In this document: one piece after another, positions 56,628-64,000 of the stretch
How the letters are laid out: the number at the start of each line of letters is the position of its first letter
Numbering within the stretch: position 1 is the stretch's first letter
IMG/VR virus record: IMGVR_UViG_3300030004_000001
Location: 1 to 64,000 of that record
Direction: 5' to 3' (one strand)
Length of the DNA stretch: 64,000 nucleotides
Source: a virus
Position numbers and translations under genes: made by a program
The notes under the pieces: model-generated
Told to the model about the DNA's origin: nothing
Seen by the model: the letters and a program-made list of their open reading frames with translations, nothing else
Database searches by the model: none

Positions 56628-56778
56628 TAGTCTTTCTTAGTTCTATTTGATCCTTGATTAGATTGTAGAGGATTTTCCAAGATTCTTTATCTAGATCAGC
56701 GTTTGATATAAGTTTTTCACATTTTTTACAACCTTCTATATTGATAGCAAGTCTTCCTATTTCTTTCCAATCATACAT
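56605..56778 (-). CDS. Small protein with CKKC (57 aa)
   Basis: ATG 56778 (MYDWKEIGRLAINIEGCKKC); overlaps the helicase start by 23 nt. Helical with one CxxC. Fills the gap between two certain genes. Unknown. Confidence 0.5.
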   Translation of the reverse strand: MYDWKEIGRLAINIEGCKKCEKLISNADLDKESWKILYNLIKDQIELRKTNDCSIKD

Positions 56779-56782
56779 TTTA

Positions 56783-57466
56783 CTAAAGTCCTAAATCCTT
56801 ATACTTCTTAGCTGCTTCCATAACTCTCATAGGATAAGCAAGATTAGGAACTCCAACTCGCTTATCCTTTTTACCGTAAAGTTCATCCGTGTTCTCCTTT
56901 CCCCAGAAGTAAGAATGTAAAGTCATAGTCCAATCATCAATCTTTTCCATACCCGCTTCTATATGTCCAGCATGAAGATCTGTAAGAATAGAAATACCAA
57001 TAATCGAATTCACAATAGGATCATATAGAATATTGGGATTATATTCAATACGTTCATTTCGTAAATAAGGACGAGCATATTGAGGGAGAATTTGCATTAA
57101 TCCCTTAGCATTACAACTAGAAGTAATAGAAGTGGTCCATTGACTTTCCACTTCAATCAATCCACAAATCATAGATAATTGAATATTCCTAAGATAACAT
57201 AAATCATAAATAGTATCTCGCAGTTTTACTTTCTGCTCTACAGGAATATTCATATTAGAATCAATAACTTTCAATAATACATTCTTGCGATTACTTTCAG
57301 TATAATTAGCAAGAACCAATTGATTATTCTTATCGATCCTTTCCATTTTATTATATAGTTTCAGGCCGCCAAATACCGCTGTCCCAGCAATGGCCAGTAC
57401 GATTATCGTATTAGAAATATATGGAATAAGATGATTACCAATATTAATTATTTTCTGATCAGTCAT
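56783..57466 (-). CDS. Membrane-anchored lytic transglycosylase (227 aa)
   Basis: One N-terminal membrane segment (IIVLAIAGTAVFGGLKLY, ~21-38), a helical stalk, then the SLT domain: MICGLIEVESQWTTS (~99-113, catalytic Glu) and CNAKGLMQILPQYARPY (~118-134). Cleaves peptidoglycan glycan strands. SD AGGAGG before ATG. Odd place among replication genes; an early role in entry or host-cell remodelling is possible. Confidence 0.8.
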   Translation of the reverse strand: MTDQKIINIGNHLIPYISNTIIVLAIAGTAVFGGLKLYNKMERIDKNNQLVLANYTESNRKNVLLKVIDSNMNIPVEQKVKLRDTIYDLCYLRNIQLSMICGLIEVESQWTTSITSSCNAKGLMQILPQYARPYLRNERIEYNPNILYDPIVNSIIGISILTDLHAGHIEAGMEKIDDWTMTLHSYFWGKENTDELYGKKDKRVGVPNLAYPMRVMEAAKKYKDLGL

Positions 57467-57627
57467 TCACTATCCTCCTTAACCTTAATAAATGACTGCC
57501 CTTCAGAAAGTAAAGGGCAGTCACTAAAACGGTTATCATAAATAATTACGGATCCGCCGGGAGAGCGCATCCAAACTTTTCCTTCTTTTTTGAATACTAC
57601 GTATTCAAAACTACCTGTCTTCTCCAT
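57463..57627 (-). CDS. Small protein (54 aa)
   Basis: ATG 57627 with SD GGAG; starts MEKTGSFEYVVFKKEG, beta-rich, ends in an ATGA overlap with the transglycosylase. Overlaps the Rad50-like gene by 17 nt. Unknown. Confidence 0.6.
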   Translation of the reverse strand: MEKTGSFEYVVFKKEGKVWMRSPGGSVIIYDNRFSDCPLLSEGQSFIKVKEDSE

Positions 57628-59278
57628 TACAACTCTCCAATTTAAATTTGTTCATATTAAAAATATTTAAGTTAGGAATTTTTAATTGACCAAGATCACC
57701 AACATAAGAACCGAAATACTGTATTACATTACTTTCGGCTGCATAGAAAGTAATATACTTCTCCAATTCATTCTTATCAATAATCTCCATGCGATCTAAT
57801 GTGAATAGATTGCAATTTGTAAACATATCTTTAAGAATAGCGGTGCAGATTCGGAGCTTCATACTGTCTGCTAATCTACGAATCGGCAAACCCTGAAAGA
57901 ATAGGCCATCCTTAGATAATGATATTCCCTTTAATCCTATTGTCAACCTTCCAGGGATTACCTCTTTCAATAACTTATTCAGTTTCTCAAGAGAAAGATT
58001 TAATTCCTCTTGACGCTTTCTAGCTTCATCAACTCCTGTGATAGTTCCAATATCTTTAGCTAACCTAGCCTTATATAATTCATCTTTCATCTGAACTAAC
58101 TTGGCTTCAGTTTCAGTAATATCAATTGGATCTGCTTCGAAAATCTCAAGTTCCTTCAAAATACTTTCAGCTCTATCAAGTTCAAGTTGTTTTCGCTTTA
58201 AGTCTTTGGCAGTTTCAATATCTTGCTTAAGCTTTTCAGATTTAGTTTTTAATTCAGTAACATTAGTAAATTTAATTTTACCATTATCAGTTAAAGTCTT
58301 TTCGGACTTTTCAAGCTTTTGTTTATAAGGTTTCATATCTGTAGTGCATTTAATCAATCCACTGATGGGACAATTAATTTCGCCACTACTGAGTTTACTT
58401 AAAGTTGCCTTGATATTAGAAACTTCACTCCTATCCTTAGCCAGTTCTACCTCTAACGTAGAAACTTGTTTATTAATCTCTTCTAATTCTTTAATAGAAT
58501 TATCAAGATTTTCTAATACACTCTTACCATCTTCTAATTCTTTCTTAATAATTTTTACGTTTTCTTCAGTCTTAGTTTTAATATCAATATTTTTCTTACC
58601 AATATCAATTCGAATGTTTGTATCTTTAGCTTTTCGTAAATCTGCCTCGGTATTATTAACGAGATCTTCCATAAACTTTAATTCTTCTTCGGTTACTTGT
58701 TTAATAATTTGAGCCCCAGCAGTTTTAGCATCAAAATCTTTTACAATAGCATTAACACCAGTACGTTCTTTATATAATCCATCGTAATGTTTTTGGATTG
58801 CATTAACTGGATTTTCCGCTAAATCCACTTTTTCCAATCCATATAATTTAATTTCTTCGCTAGTTAACTTCACTCGTTTACTAATAGTAGAAGAGATAAA
58901 TTCGTTCAAATCTTTAGGTTTCATATTAATCATATCTGTTGGGCTAAATAGAAATGGATTATAAGTTTTATTTAAAACATCTTGAGGTTTATTAAGCGGC
59001 TTCTCATCGGGTCCATACAAATAAAGCTTACTGGATCCACCACGAGTTAAACGGCGCTCGATTCGTGACTGGTTATTTGATACCAAAATAACCTCACAGG
59101 TAGCGGTTCCATTTCTCACAAGAAACTCATCATTTCCACCAATCACAGCCCACTGAATGGCCTGTAGAATACTGCTCTTGCCCTGATGAGATTTACCCTG
59201 AAACATGTTAAATTTCTTACAATCAAACTGAATATTTTCAATTGGTCCGAAGTTATTAATAATGACTGACTTAATCAT
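57611..59278 (-). CDS. Rad50/SbcC-like SMC ATPase (555 aa)
   Basis: Walker A QGKSHQGKSSILQA (~27-40), a long coiled coil (~170-420) with a hinge-like CPISGLIKC around 290-300, signature region RRLADSMKLR (~470) and Walker B LFTLDRMEII (~505). In Mre11-Rad50 systems it loads the nuclease on DNA ends. The signature is not the classical LSGGE, and the hinge has C-x7-C rather than CxxC. No nuclease gene is adjacent; the phosphoesterase at 36316 is a candidate partner. Confidence 0.8.
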   Translation of the reverse strand: MIKSVIINNFGPIENIQFDCKKFNMFQGKSHQGKSSILQAIQWAVIGGNDEFLVRNGTATCEVILVSNNQSRIERRLTRGGSSKLYLYGPDEKPLNKPQDVLNKTYNPFLFSPTDMINMKPKDLNEFISSTISKRVKLTSEEIKLYGLEKVDLAENPVNAIQKHYDGLYKERTGVNAIVKDFDAKTAGAQIIKQVTEEELKFMEDLVNNTEADLRKAKDTNIRIDIGKKNIDIKTKTEENVKIIKKELEDGKSVLENLDNSIKELEEINKQVSTLEVELAKDRSEVSNIKATLSKLSSGEINCPISGLIKCTTDMKPYKQKLEKSEKTLTDNGKIKFTNVTELKTKSEKLKQDIETAKDLKRKQLELDRAESILKELEIFEADPIDITETEAKLVQMKDELYKARLAKDIGTITGVDEARKRQEELNLSLEKLNKLLKEVIPGRLTIGLKGISLSKDGLFFQGLPIRRLADSMKLRICTAILKDMFTNCNLFTLDRMEIIDKNELEKYITFYAAESNVIQYFGSYVGDLGQLKIPNLNIFNMNKFKLESCNGEDR

Positions 59279-62200
59279 TTTTTATCCTATCATATGTATC
59301 CATTAGTTTCTCATAGTCTATAGCTATAGCGGTAATTGGTTTATTCCAATCAATTTTATTTTTATCGTTTGGAATTGGATAATGTTTAAGTTTACCATCT
59401 GAGGTAGTTTCAATAATTCCACTTTCTTTTAAATCTTCTGTAAATTTTCCAATAATAATAGGAAGACTATTATCAATCTGCATATTCATACATTTAATAA
59501 CTGAATTAGCAGAAACAATTAAAAGTTTACGTCCACCGGGACCATTTTGAGTTGGTGGGTAAGTAATATCCTTAATTGGATAGTTTGGAAAATTACGTTT
59601 AGGATCTTGCCATCTTTCATTATTATAAACTCTAATTCCAATAGTTTCGCTATTAATAATCTGACACAACATGTCAATAACTTTATAAGTTGAAGATTGT
59701 TTTTCAATACGCACAATTTGATTTTTAATCTGAGTCTTCCAATATTTTACGAATTTCTCAAAAGTTTCATCAATTTCAATACTAGTAGCAACTCCCTCGG
59801 TTTTCATAAATTCACAAATTTGTTCGAATGAACTTACTAATCTAGAAACCATATCTGATGGTCGTTCAGCATTATTTTTATTATCTTTAAGAATTTCTAC
59901 AAATACATTTTTCCATTTTCTTAAAGATGTTGAATAAGGAACAATTCCACGTTTCTGAGCCCAAGCAATTAACCGTGGAGTAATACCTCTCATCAGATCT
60001 AGATTAATAATGCTATCATTATAAAAATTAATCATTTTACGATAATGAACTTCTCGTTCTGCCGATATTTCTTTTGTGCATCTACGAATACGTAAAGTAA
60101 GCATTCGAGCGGCAATGGATTCTGGAACATTTTCATTTTCTGATTCTGAAGTAATAATGGCAGAACAAGTTAACTTATTTCCACCCTTAATCTTCGTAGC
60201 AGAAGAATCCATTCTAGTTCTAGTAGTTCCACCATAAAGTTTATGAATGAATTTATCAAATTCATCACTTGCCATTTCTTCAAGTTTTAAATCATCAATA
60301 CAATGAGTCATATTTCCAATTTTCATTAATTGATGTTCGAGAGATAATGAAGTTCCATTCCATCCAAGTAAATCATTGCCAGCTTTAAATTTACCGAGTA
60401 AAGACATAGCCATAATAGCTGCGGTAGTTTTATATGCTCCACTCTGGCCAGCAAGATAAATTGGAAATCCATGATCGTTTTCAACAATACCAATACCTTG
60501 TAATTCTCTGGTACAGGAATCGAAAACTAAACTAATTAAACTATCAATAACATTAGAATCATGAACATGACGTAAATCATACCAAAAAATATCTAATGCT
60601 CTCTTGTAATCTTCCTCATTTAAAACTTCTAATTCAAATGGAAGATTATTAACCACAGCATCTCTACCGAACAAATTAACATCAAAATTTTCATTTTGTT
60701 TAATTATTCCATTAATAATAGATACTTTAGGAAATAAACAAAATAATTCAGTTTTAAAATAAGTCATACAAAAATCTTGAAATGGTCTACCTAAACATGG
60801 AAATACATAAGATTTATTACCTACAGGAATACTACTCATTAAACTTGTAATTTTATCAAACTTACCATTTCTAAGATCGTTGTTGTAATAAACCAAATCT
60901 GTTAAACTAGCCTTAGTAGCTAGAAAAGCTTTCATTTTCTTAAGATCAACAATATCATCTGATATTATTTCACCAGATCCTGCACTTTTACCATTAATAA
61001 CAATTTCTACGGTATAGTACTTTTCAGACGTATTATCATTATAATTGTAATAAGTTATTTCATCATTAATTCTCATATAAAAATTAGTAGCTTTGTAATT
61101 TACTTTTGACCCATCATCATTAATTTTAGTTTCTATAATATGCCCTAAAGCATCAATTGAGAAATTCTCAATCATAACCTCTCTTTGATGAGAGGTAATA
61201 TTATTTTCAATATCTTCACTGATTGCGAACTCTCTCTTAACTAATTCTTTAAAAACTTCTCTTTGTGAATATTGTAGAATTTCAGAAATGAATAATACAT
61301 ATTTAACCTGAACCTCTCGTCTATTATCTTCATTTTTAATACTAGCACAAAACTTTTTAATAGCTTCAATCGCATATCTTGAGAGACTAATTTGTTCAAT
61401 CGAAGATATAGTTTCCAATTGATAATCATTATATTTAAGATAATCTTCCAAATCAAATTTAGCTTTTACGTATGAGAGTTTACCCCAATCCGTAATTAAT
61501 AAATCATCTGAATTCATTTCCCTAGCTACTCTAGCGCAGGTTCTTACGATCGGATGATTTTTAGGAGCTACGTCTTCATCTACCTCAGAAATATCATAAT
61601 CAGGTAGATATAAAACCTTATTGATCTGATCCTTAAAGATAGTTGCAGAACCACCTTTAGATCCCATTGCAAAAATAATATTTAATGAGTCATTAAATTT
61701 CTTTTCGAAATCAGGATCGTTACATTTTTTTAAATGTCTATATACTGCTATAGCATAAGCTACGAGATTCATTTCTCCTTCAACTAGTATGTTTCTACGA
61801 GTTTGTGGACGAAATTTAAATCTCTGACCATTATAAAAACAAACGTGACCTACAGGAATCCATTCAGCAAAATCCTTTACATCTAATTGACGAAAACGTA
61901 AACCACATAATGCTCCGTCAACATTATATAAAGGATATACTAAACCATTATCCTCTAGATCTTTTCTATATATATTAAGTTCTTTATTATCATTTCCTTT
62001 TCTTAAAATTCCCTGACCTTTAAGAATATTAAATACTACATCATACTTTGGAACAATACCTAATTTCATAGGTTTAATAAAATCTGCTTCAAATGGAATA
62101 TTTCTATTTTCAAAAAATTTTACAATTCCAATAGGACGCCTAGATGGATTATTAATTAAAAAATCCATATTATTTTCACAGGCTTCCCAGACTTCTTTAA

Positions 62201-62609
62201 TTTTAGAACCAAGATTAAAAGGTGTATGTCCAAGTTTCTCAATACCTTTTTTCTTAATATTTTCTGGCCATTGTACTTGAGCAAGATCACATGCCATTTG
62301 CAAGGCATGAGCAAAATTAATAGCTCCACCACATTTCTGTAATATATCAAGGACATTATAAGACTTTCCAGCCTTTTCAGATCCTTCGTTTTTATCGGTG
62401 AAATCGGTGAGAAGATTTTTATCAGGAACATAACATAAACTTGGACTATTATCTTCGCGCCAAGAGATTTTAGCTCTCGGCCTTGACTCCACTCTTACAA
62501 ATTCTTCTCCAGTTAATTTTGTGTAAAGTTGATCAATCGGAATTTTTGATTTTACACTTTCCACAAATTTATTAAATTCAGAAGTTACCTTATCTTCTTC
62601 GTCTGACAC
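59271..62609 (-). CDS. Primase-helicase (TOPRIM plus DUF927-type ATPase, 1112 aa)
   Basis: N-terminal ~110 residues resemble a DnaG-type domain without zinc cysteines. TOPRIM-like centre: NILVEGEMNLVAYAI (~272-286) and KVLYLPDYDIS (~329-339, D-x-D). The ATPase follows with GQSGAYKTTAA (~735, Walker A), HCIDDLKLEEMA (~775, Walker B), SAIITSESENE and Arg-rich RMLTLRIRRC. Such fusions lay primers and unwind at the phage fork. Overlaps the Rad50-like gene by 8 nt. Confidence 0.8.
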   Translation of the reverse strand: MSDEEDKVTSEFNKFVESVKSKIPIDQLYTKLTGEEFVRVESRPRAKISWREDNSPSLCYVPDKNLLTDFTDKNEGSEKAGKSYNVLDILQKCGGAINFAHALQMACDLAQVQWPENIKKKGIEKLGHTPFNLGSKIKEVWEACENNMDFLINNPSRRPIGIVKFFENRNIPFEADFIKPMKLGIVPKYDVVFNILKGQGILRKGNDNKELNIYRKDLEDNGLVYPLYNVDGALCGLRFRQLDVKDFAEWIPVGHVCFYNGQRFKFRPQTRRNILVEGEMNLVAYAIAVYRHLKKCNDPDFEKKFNDSLNIIFAMGSKGGSATIFKDQINKVLYLPDYDISEVDEDVAPKNHPIVRTCARVAREMNSDDLLITDWGKLSYVKAKFDLEDYLKYNDYQLETISSIEQISLSRYAIEAIKKFCASIKNEDNRREVQVKYVLFISEILQYSQREVFKELVKREFAISEDIENNITSHQREVMIENFSIDALGHIIETKINDDGSKVNYKATNFYMRINDEITYYNYNDNTSEKYYTVEIVINGKSAGSGEIISDDIVDLKKMKAFLATKASLTDLVYYNNDLRNGKFDKITSLMSSIPVGNKSYVFPCLGRPFQDFCMTYFKTELFCLFPKVSIINGIIKQNENFDVNLFGRDAVVNNLPFELEVLNEEDYKRALDIFWYDLRHVHDSNVIDSLISLVFDSCTRELQGIGIVENDHGFPIYLAGQSGAYKTTAAIMAMSLLGKFKAGNDLLGWNGTSLSLEHQLMKIGNMTHCIDDLKLEEMASDEFDKFIHKLYGGTTRTRMDSSATKIKGGNKLTCSAIITSESENENVPESIAARMLTLRIRRCTKEISAEREVHYRKMINFYNDSIINLDLMRGITPRLIAWAQKRGIVPYSTSLRKWKNVFVEILKDNKNNAERPSDMVSRLVSSFEQICEFMKTEGVATSIEIDETFEKFVKYWKTQIKNQIVRIEKQSSTYKVIDMLCQIINSETIGIRVYNNERWQDPKRNFPNYPIKDITYPPTQNGPGGRKLLIVSANSVIKCMNMQIDNSLPIIIGKFTEDLKESGIIETTSDGKLKHYPIPNDKNKIDWNKPITAIAIDYEKLMDTYDRIKND

Positions 62610-62620
62610 TAGGACTCCAA

Positions 62621-64000
62621 TTAAAGTGATTTTGCTTTTTCTAGATAATAATCTTTTAGGAATTTATCAAGTTTCTTACGTGATTTTACTGCTGCCCATA
62701 TTTTACTTTCAATAGTGTTTGATGTGACTAATTTATACTCAGTAACTTCTCTTGTTAAACCACGTCTATAGTTTCTATCATGCGACTGTGCATAAAACTC
62801 ATAATTTTCAGTACATGAATAGTAGAATGATGCATTAGATTTTAACCACGTATGGCCGAACATGGCTGCTTGTGGCATGGCTACCATAATTCTACAACTT
62901 TTATCATTTAGCCATCTATCTAGTAATTCATTGCGTTTAGTATCATTTAAACCACCATAAATATAAGAAGCTATATCCTTATACTTATTATAGATTGTTT
63001 CGATTTCCCACCTAAAGGTTGCCCATACTATAATGTTATTGTCATCAGATTCAGCTAAGAACTTAGTAATAAAGTTATCTAATGCTTCTAGCTTAGCATT
63101 CCATGGTAAAGATACTCGATGTATCTTACCATTTTTATCTTCTACTACCGTGAACCCATTCATAATCTGCATTAAACGAATTCTGACCGCAACTTCATGT
63201 TGAATTCTTAATTTACCATCTATTATTTCTCCATCATCTCCAAAACCTTGTACGGCACTTATATAATCTTTCTCTATCTTTTTATAAAGCTTCATATGAT
63301 CTTCATGAAGATCTACGTTTATAGTAACGAAGCTCCTAAGAGGGAGGTCGTAAACGTCTGAGCGTTTAATAAAGTAAGAAACAAGATCTATGCGCTTACG
63401 AATTTCTTGTTCTGCGTTATATCTTGGGAAATATTTCATAACTGGACCAATTGATCTTTGAGCACCATATCTAGATTCAAATTGACTATATGAATCTCCT
63501 AGAACTGATCCTAAAGCCTTCATTTGTCCCCAGATTTGGAAAATTGAATTTGGAGCAACAGTTCCTGATGCTAGAGATATATATTTTGCATATTTACTTA
63601 TTTTTATAAATGCACGAGTTCTATAAGATGAATGTCCTTTTAATGAAGAAGATTCATCATAGTAAATTGCATCAAATTTTTGCATTTCGAAAAAATTATC
63701 TTTGATATAACTATGTTCTCCAGTTTTAGTTTTTTCAAAACACCAATTTTGCAGTTTATCATAATTAATGAATGATATTTGACCATCGCAAAATAAATTG
63801 TCAGGATCTCGTAGATTGAATGGTTTAAAATCGGAAAATTGACGCAAATCTTTAAACCATACATTATCATTTAATAACGATAAAGGTGCAAATACTATTG
63901 GTTTACGAATTAAACCATCATGTAATAATTTACCTAAAATGAATATACCTATTGGAGTTTTACCAGTACCTTGCTCAGCAAAACATCCAACCTTCTTTGC
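62621..64000 (-). CDS. SNF2-type DEAD-box helicase, 5' end outside window
   Basis: The frame is open past the first ATG (63847) to the right edge, where the missing Walker A (EQGTGKTPIG) is coded, so the gene starts outside. Visible: AKKVGCFAEQGTGKT (I), DAIYYDESSSLKG (II), ISLASGTVAPNS (III), IIVWATFRWEIE (IV), and the C-terminal SNF2 motifs MVAMPQAAMFGHTW and YAQSHDRNYRRG (VI). Probably remodels DNA at replication or recombination sites. Confidence 0.88.
   Translation of the reverse strand, partial: AKKVGCFAEQGTGKTPIGIFILGKLLHDGLIRKPIVFAPLSLLNDNVWFKDLRQFSDFKPFNLRDPDNLFCDGQISFINYDKLQNWCFEKTKTGEHSYIKDNFFEMQKFDAIYYDESSSLKGHSSYRTRAFIKISKYAKYISLASGTVAPNSIFQIWGQMKALGSVLGDSYSQFESRYGAQRSIGPVMKYFPRYNAEQEIRKRIDLVSYFIKRSDVYDLPLRSFVTINVDLHEDHMKLYKKIEKDYISAVQGFGDDGEIIDGKLRIQHEVAVRIRLMQIMNGFTVVEDKNGKIHRVSLPWNAKLEALDNFITKFLAESDDNNIIVWATFRWEIETIYNKYKDIASYIYGGLNDTKRNELLDRWLNDKSCRIMVAMPQAAMFGHTWLKSNASFYYSCTENYEFYAQSHDRNYRRGLTREVTEYKLVTSNTIESKIWAAVKSRKKLDKFLKDYYLEKAKSL

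Overview
The window is part of the genome of a large, AT-rich, tailed double-stranded DNA bacteriophage. The evidence is a tail-fibre and tailspike block, gp25-like and J-like baseplate genes, a phage replication module, a long tRNA cluster, free-standing HNH endonucleases and very tight gene packing with ATGA and TAATG overlaps. Baseplate genes suggest a contractile tail. Ribosome binding sites are strong GGAGG types and promoters are sigma70-like with an extended -10 (TGnTATAAT). The host cannot be named from the sequence.

Layout. (1) 1-10745, plus strand: virion surface module with fibres, a beta-helix tailspike, Ig-like proteins, an M15 peptidase and several tiny membrane proteins, closed by a terminator at 10767. 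(2) 10798-18665, minus strand: 14 tRNA genes interleaved with small genes, two HNH endonucleases, a phosphoesterase and several long stretches that encode no protein but fold into many hairpins. The longest is about 1 kb and resembles the giant phage RNAs of the GOLLD/ROOL type in size and context. The tRNA-Leu(UAA) is interrupted by a 214-nt group I intron. (3) 18692-35008, plus strand: a sigma-like factor, baseplate genes, two membrane proteins, a single-chain fusion of RNA polymerase beta and beta-prime (about 1994 aa), two large unknown proteins, and a class II ribonucleotide reductase split into two genes, the second holding a 128-residue intein exactly at the catalytic cysteine. (4) 35053-64000, mostly minus strand: small accessory proteins, DNA ligase, three winged-helix proteins, a ThyX-like protein, RNase H, an exonuclease, a sliding-clamp-like protein, a Cas4-like nuclease, a recombination-directionality-factor-like protein, a RecD-like helicase, a transglycosylase, a Rad50/SbcC-like ATPase, a primase-helicase and an SNF2-type helicase that runs off the right edge.

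How it fits together. The phage carries its own nearly complete transcription apparatus (fused RNAP plus sigma-like protein), lying among virion genes, so the polymerase may be packaged. Nucleotide supply (RNR, ThyX-like) and replication/recombination are in the minus-strand block. A TnpB-only IS200/IS605-type element (47612-48835) has cut a DUF2829 gene, the family of the anti-Thoeris protein Tad2; removing the element restores one open frame. Six short proteins scattered across the virion regions share an N-terminal motif (hydrophobic-V/I-K-L-A/S) that I do not recognise. Repeated promoter blocks, 5'-terminal hairpins and structured spacers suggest heavy RNA-level organisation.
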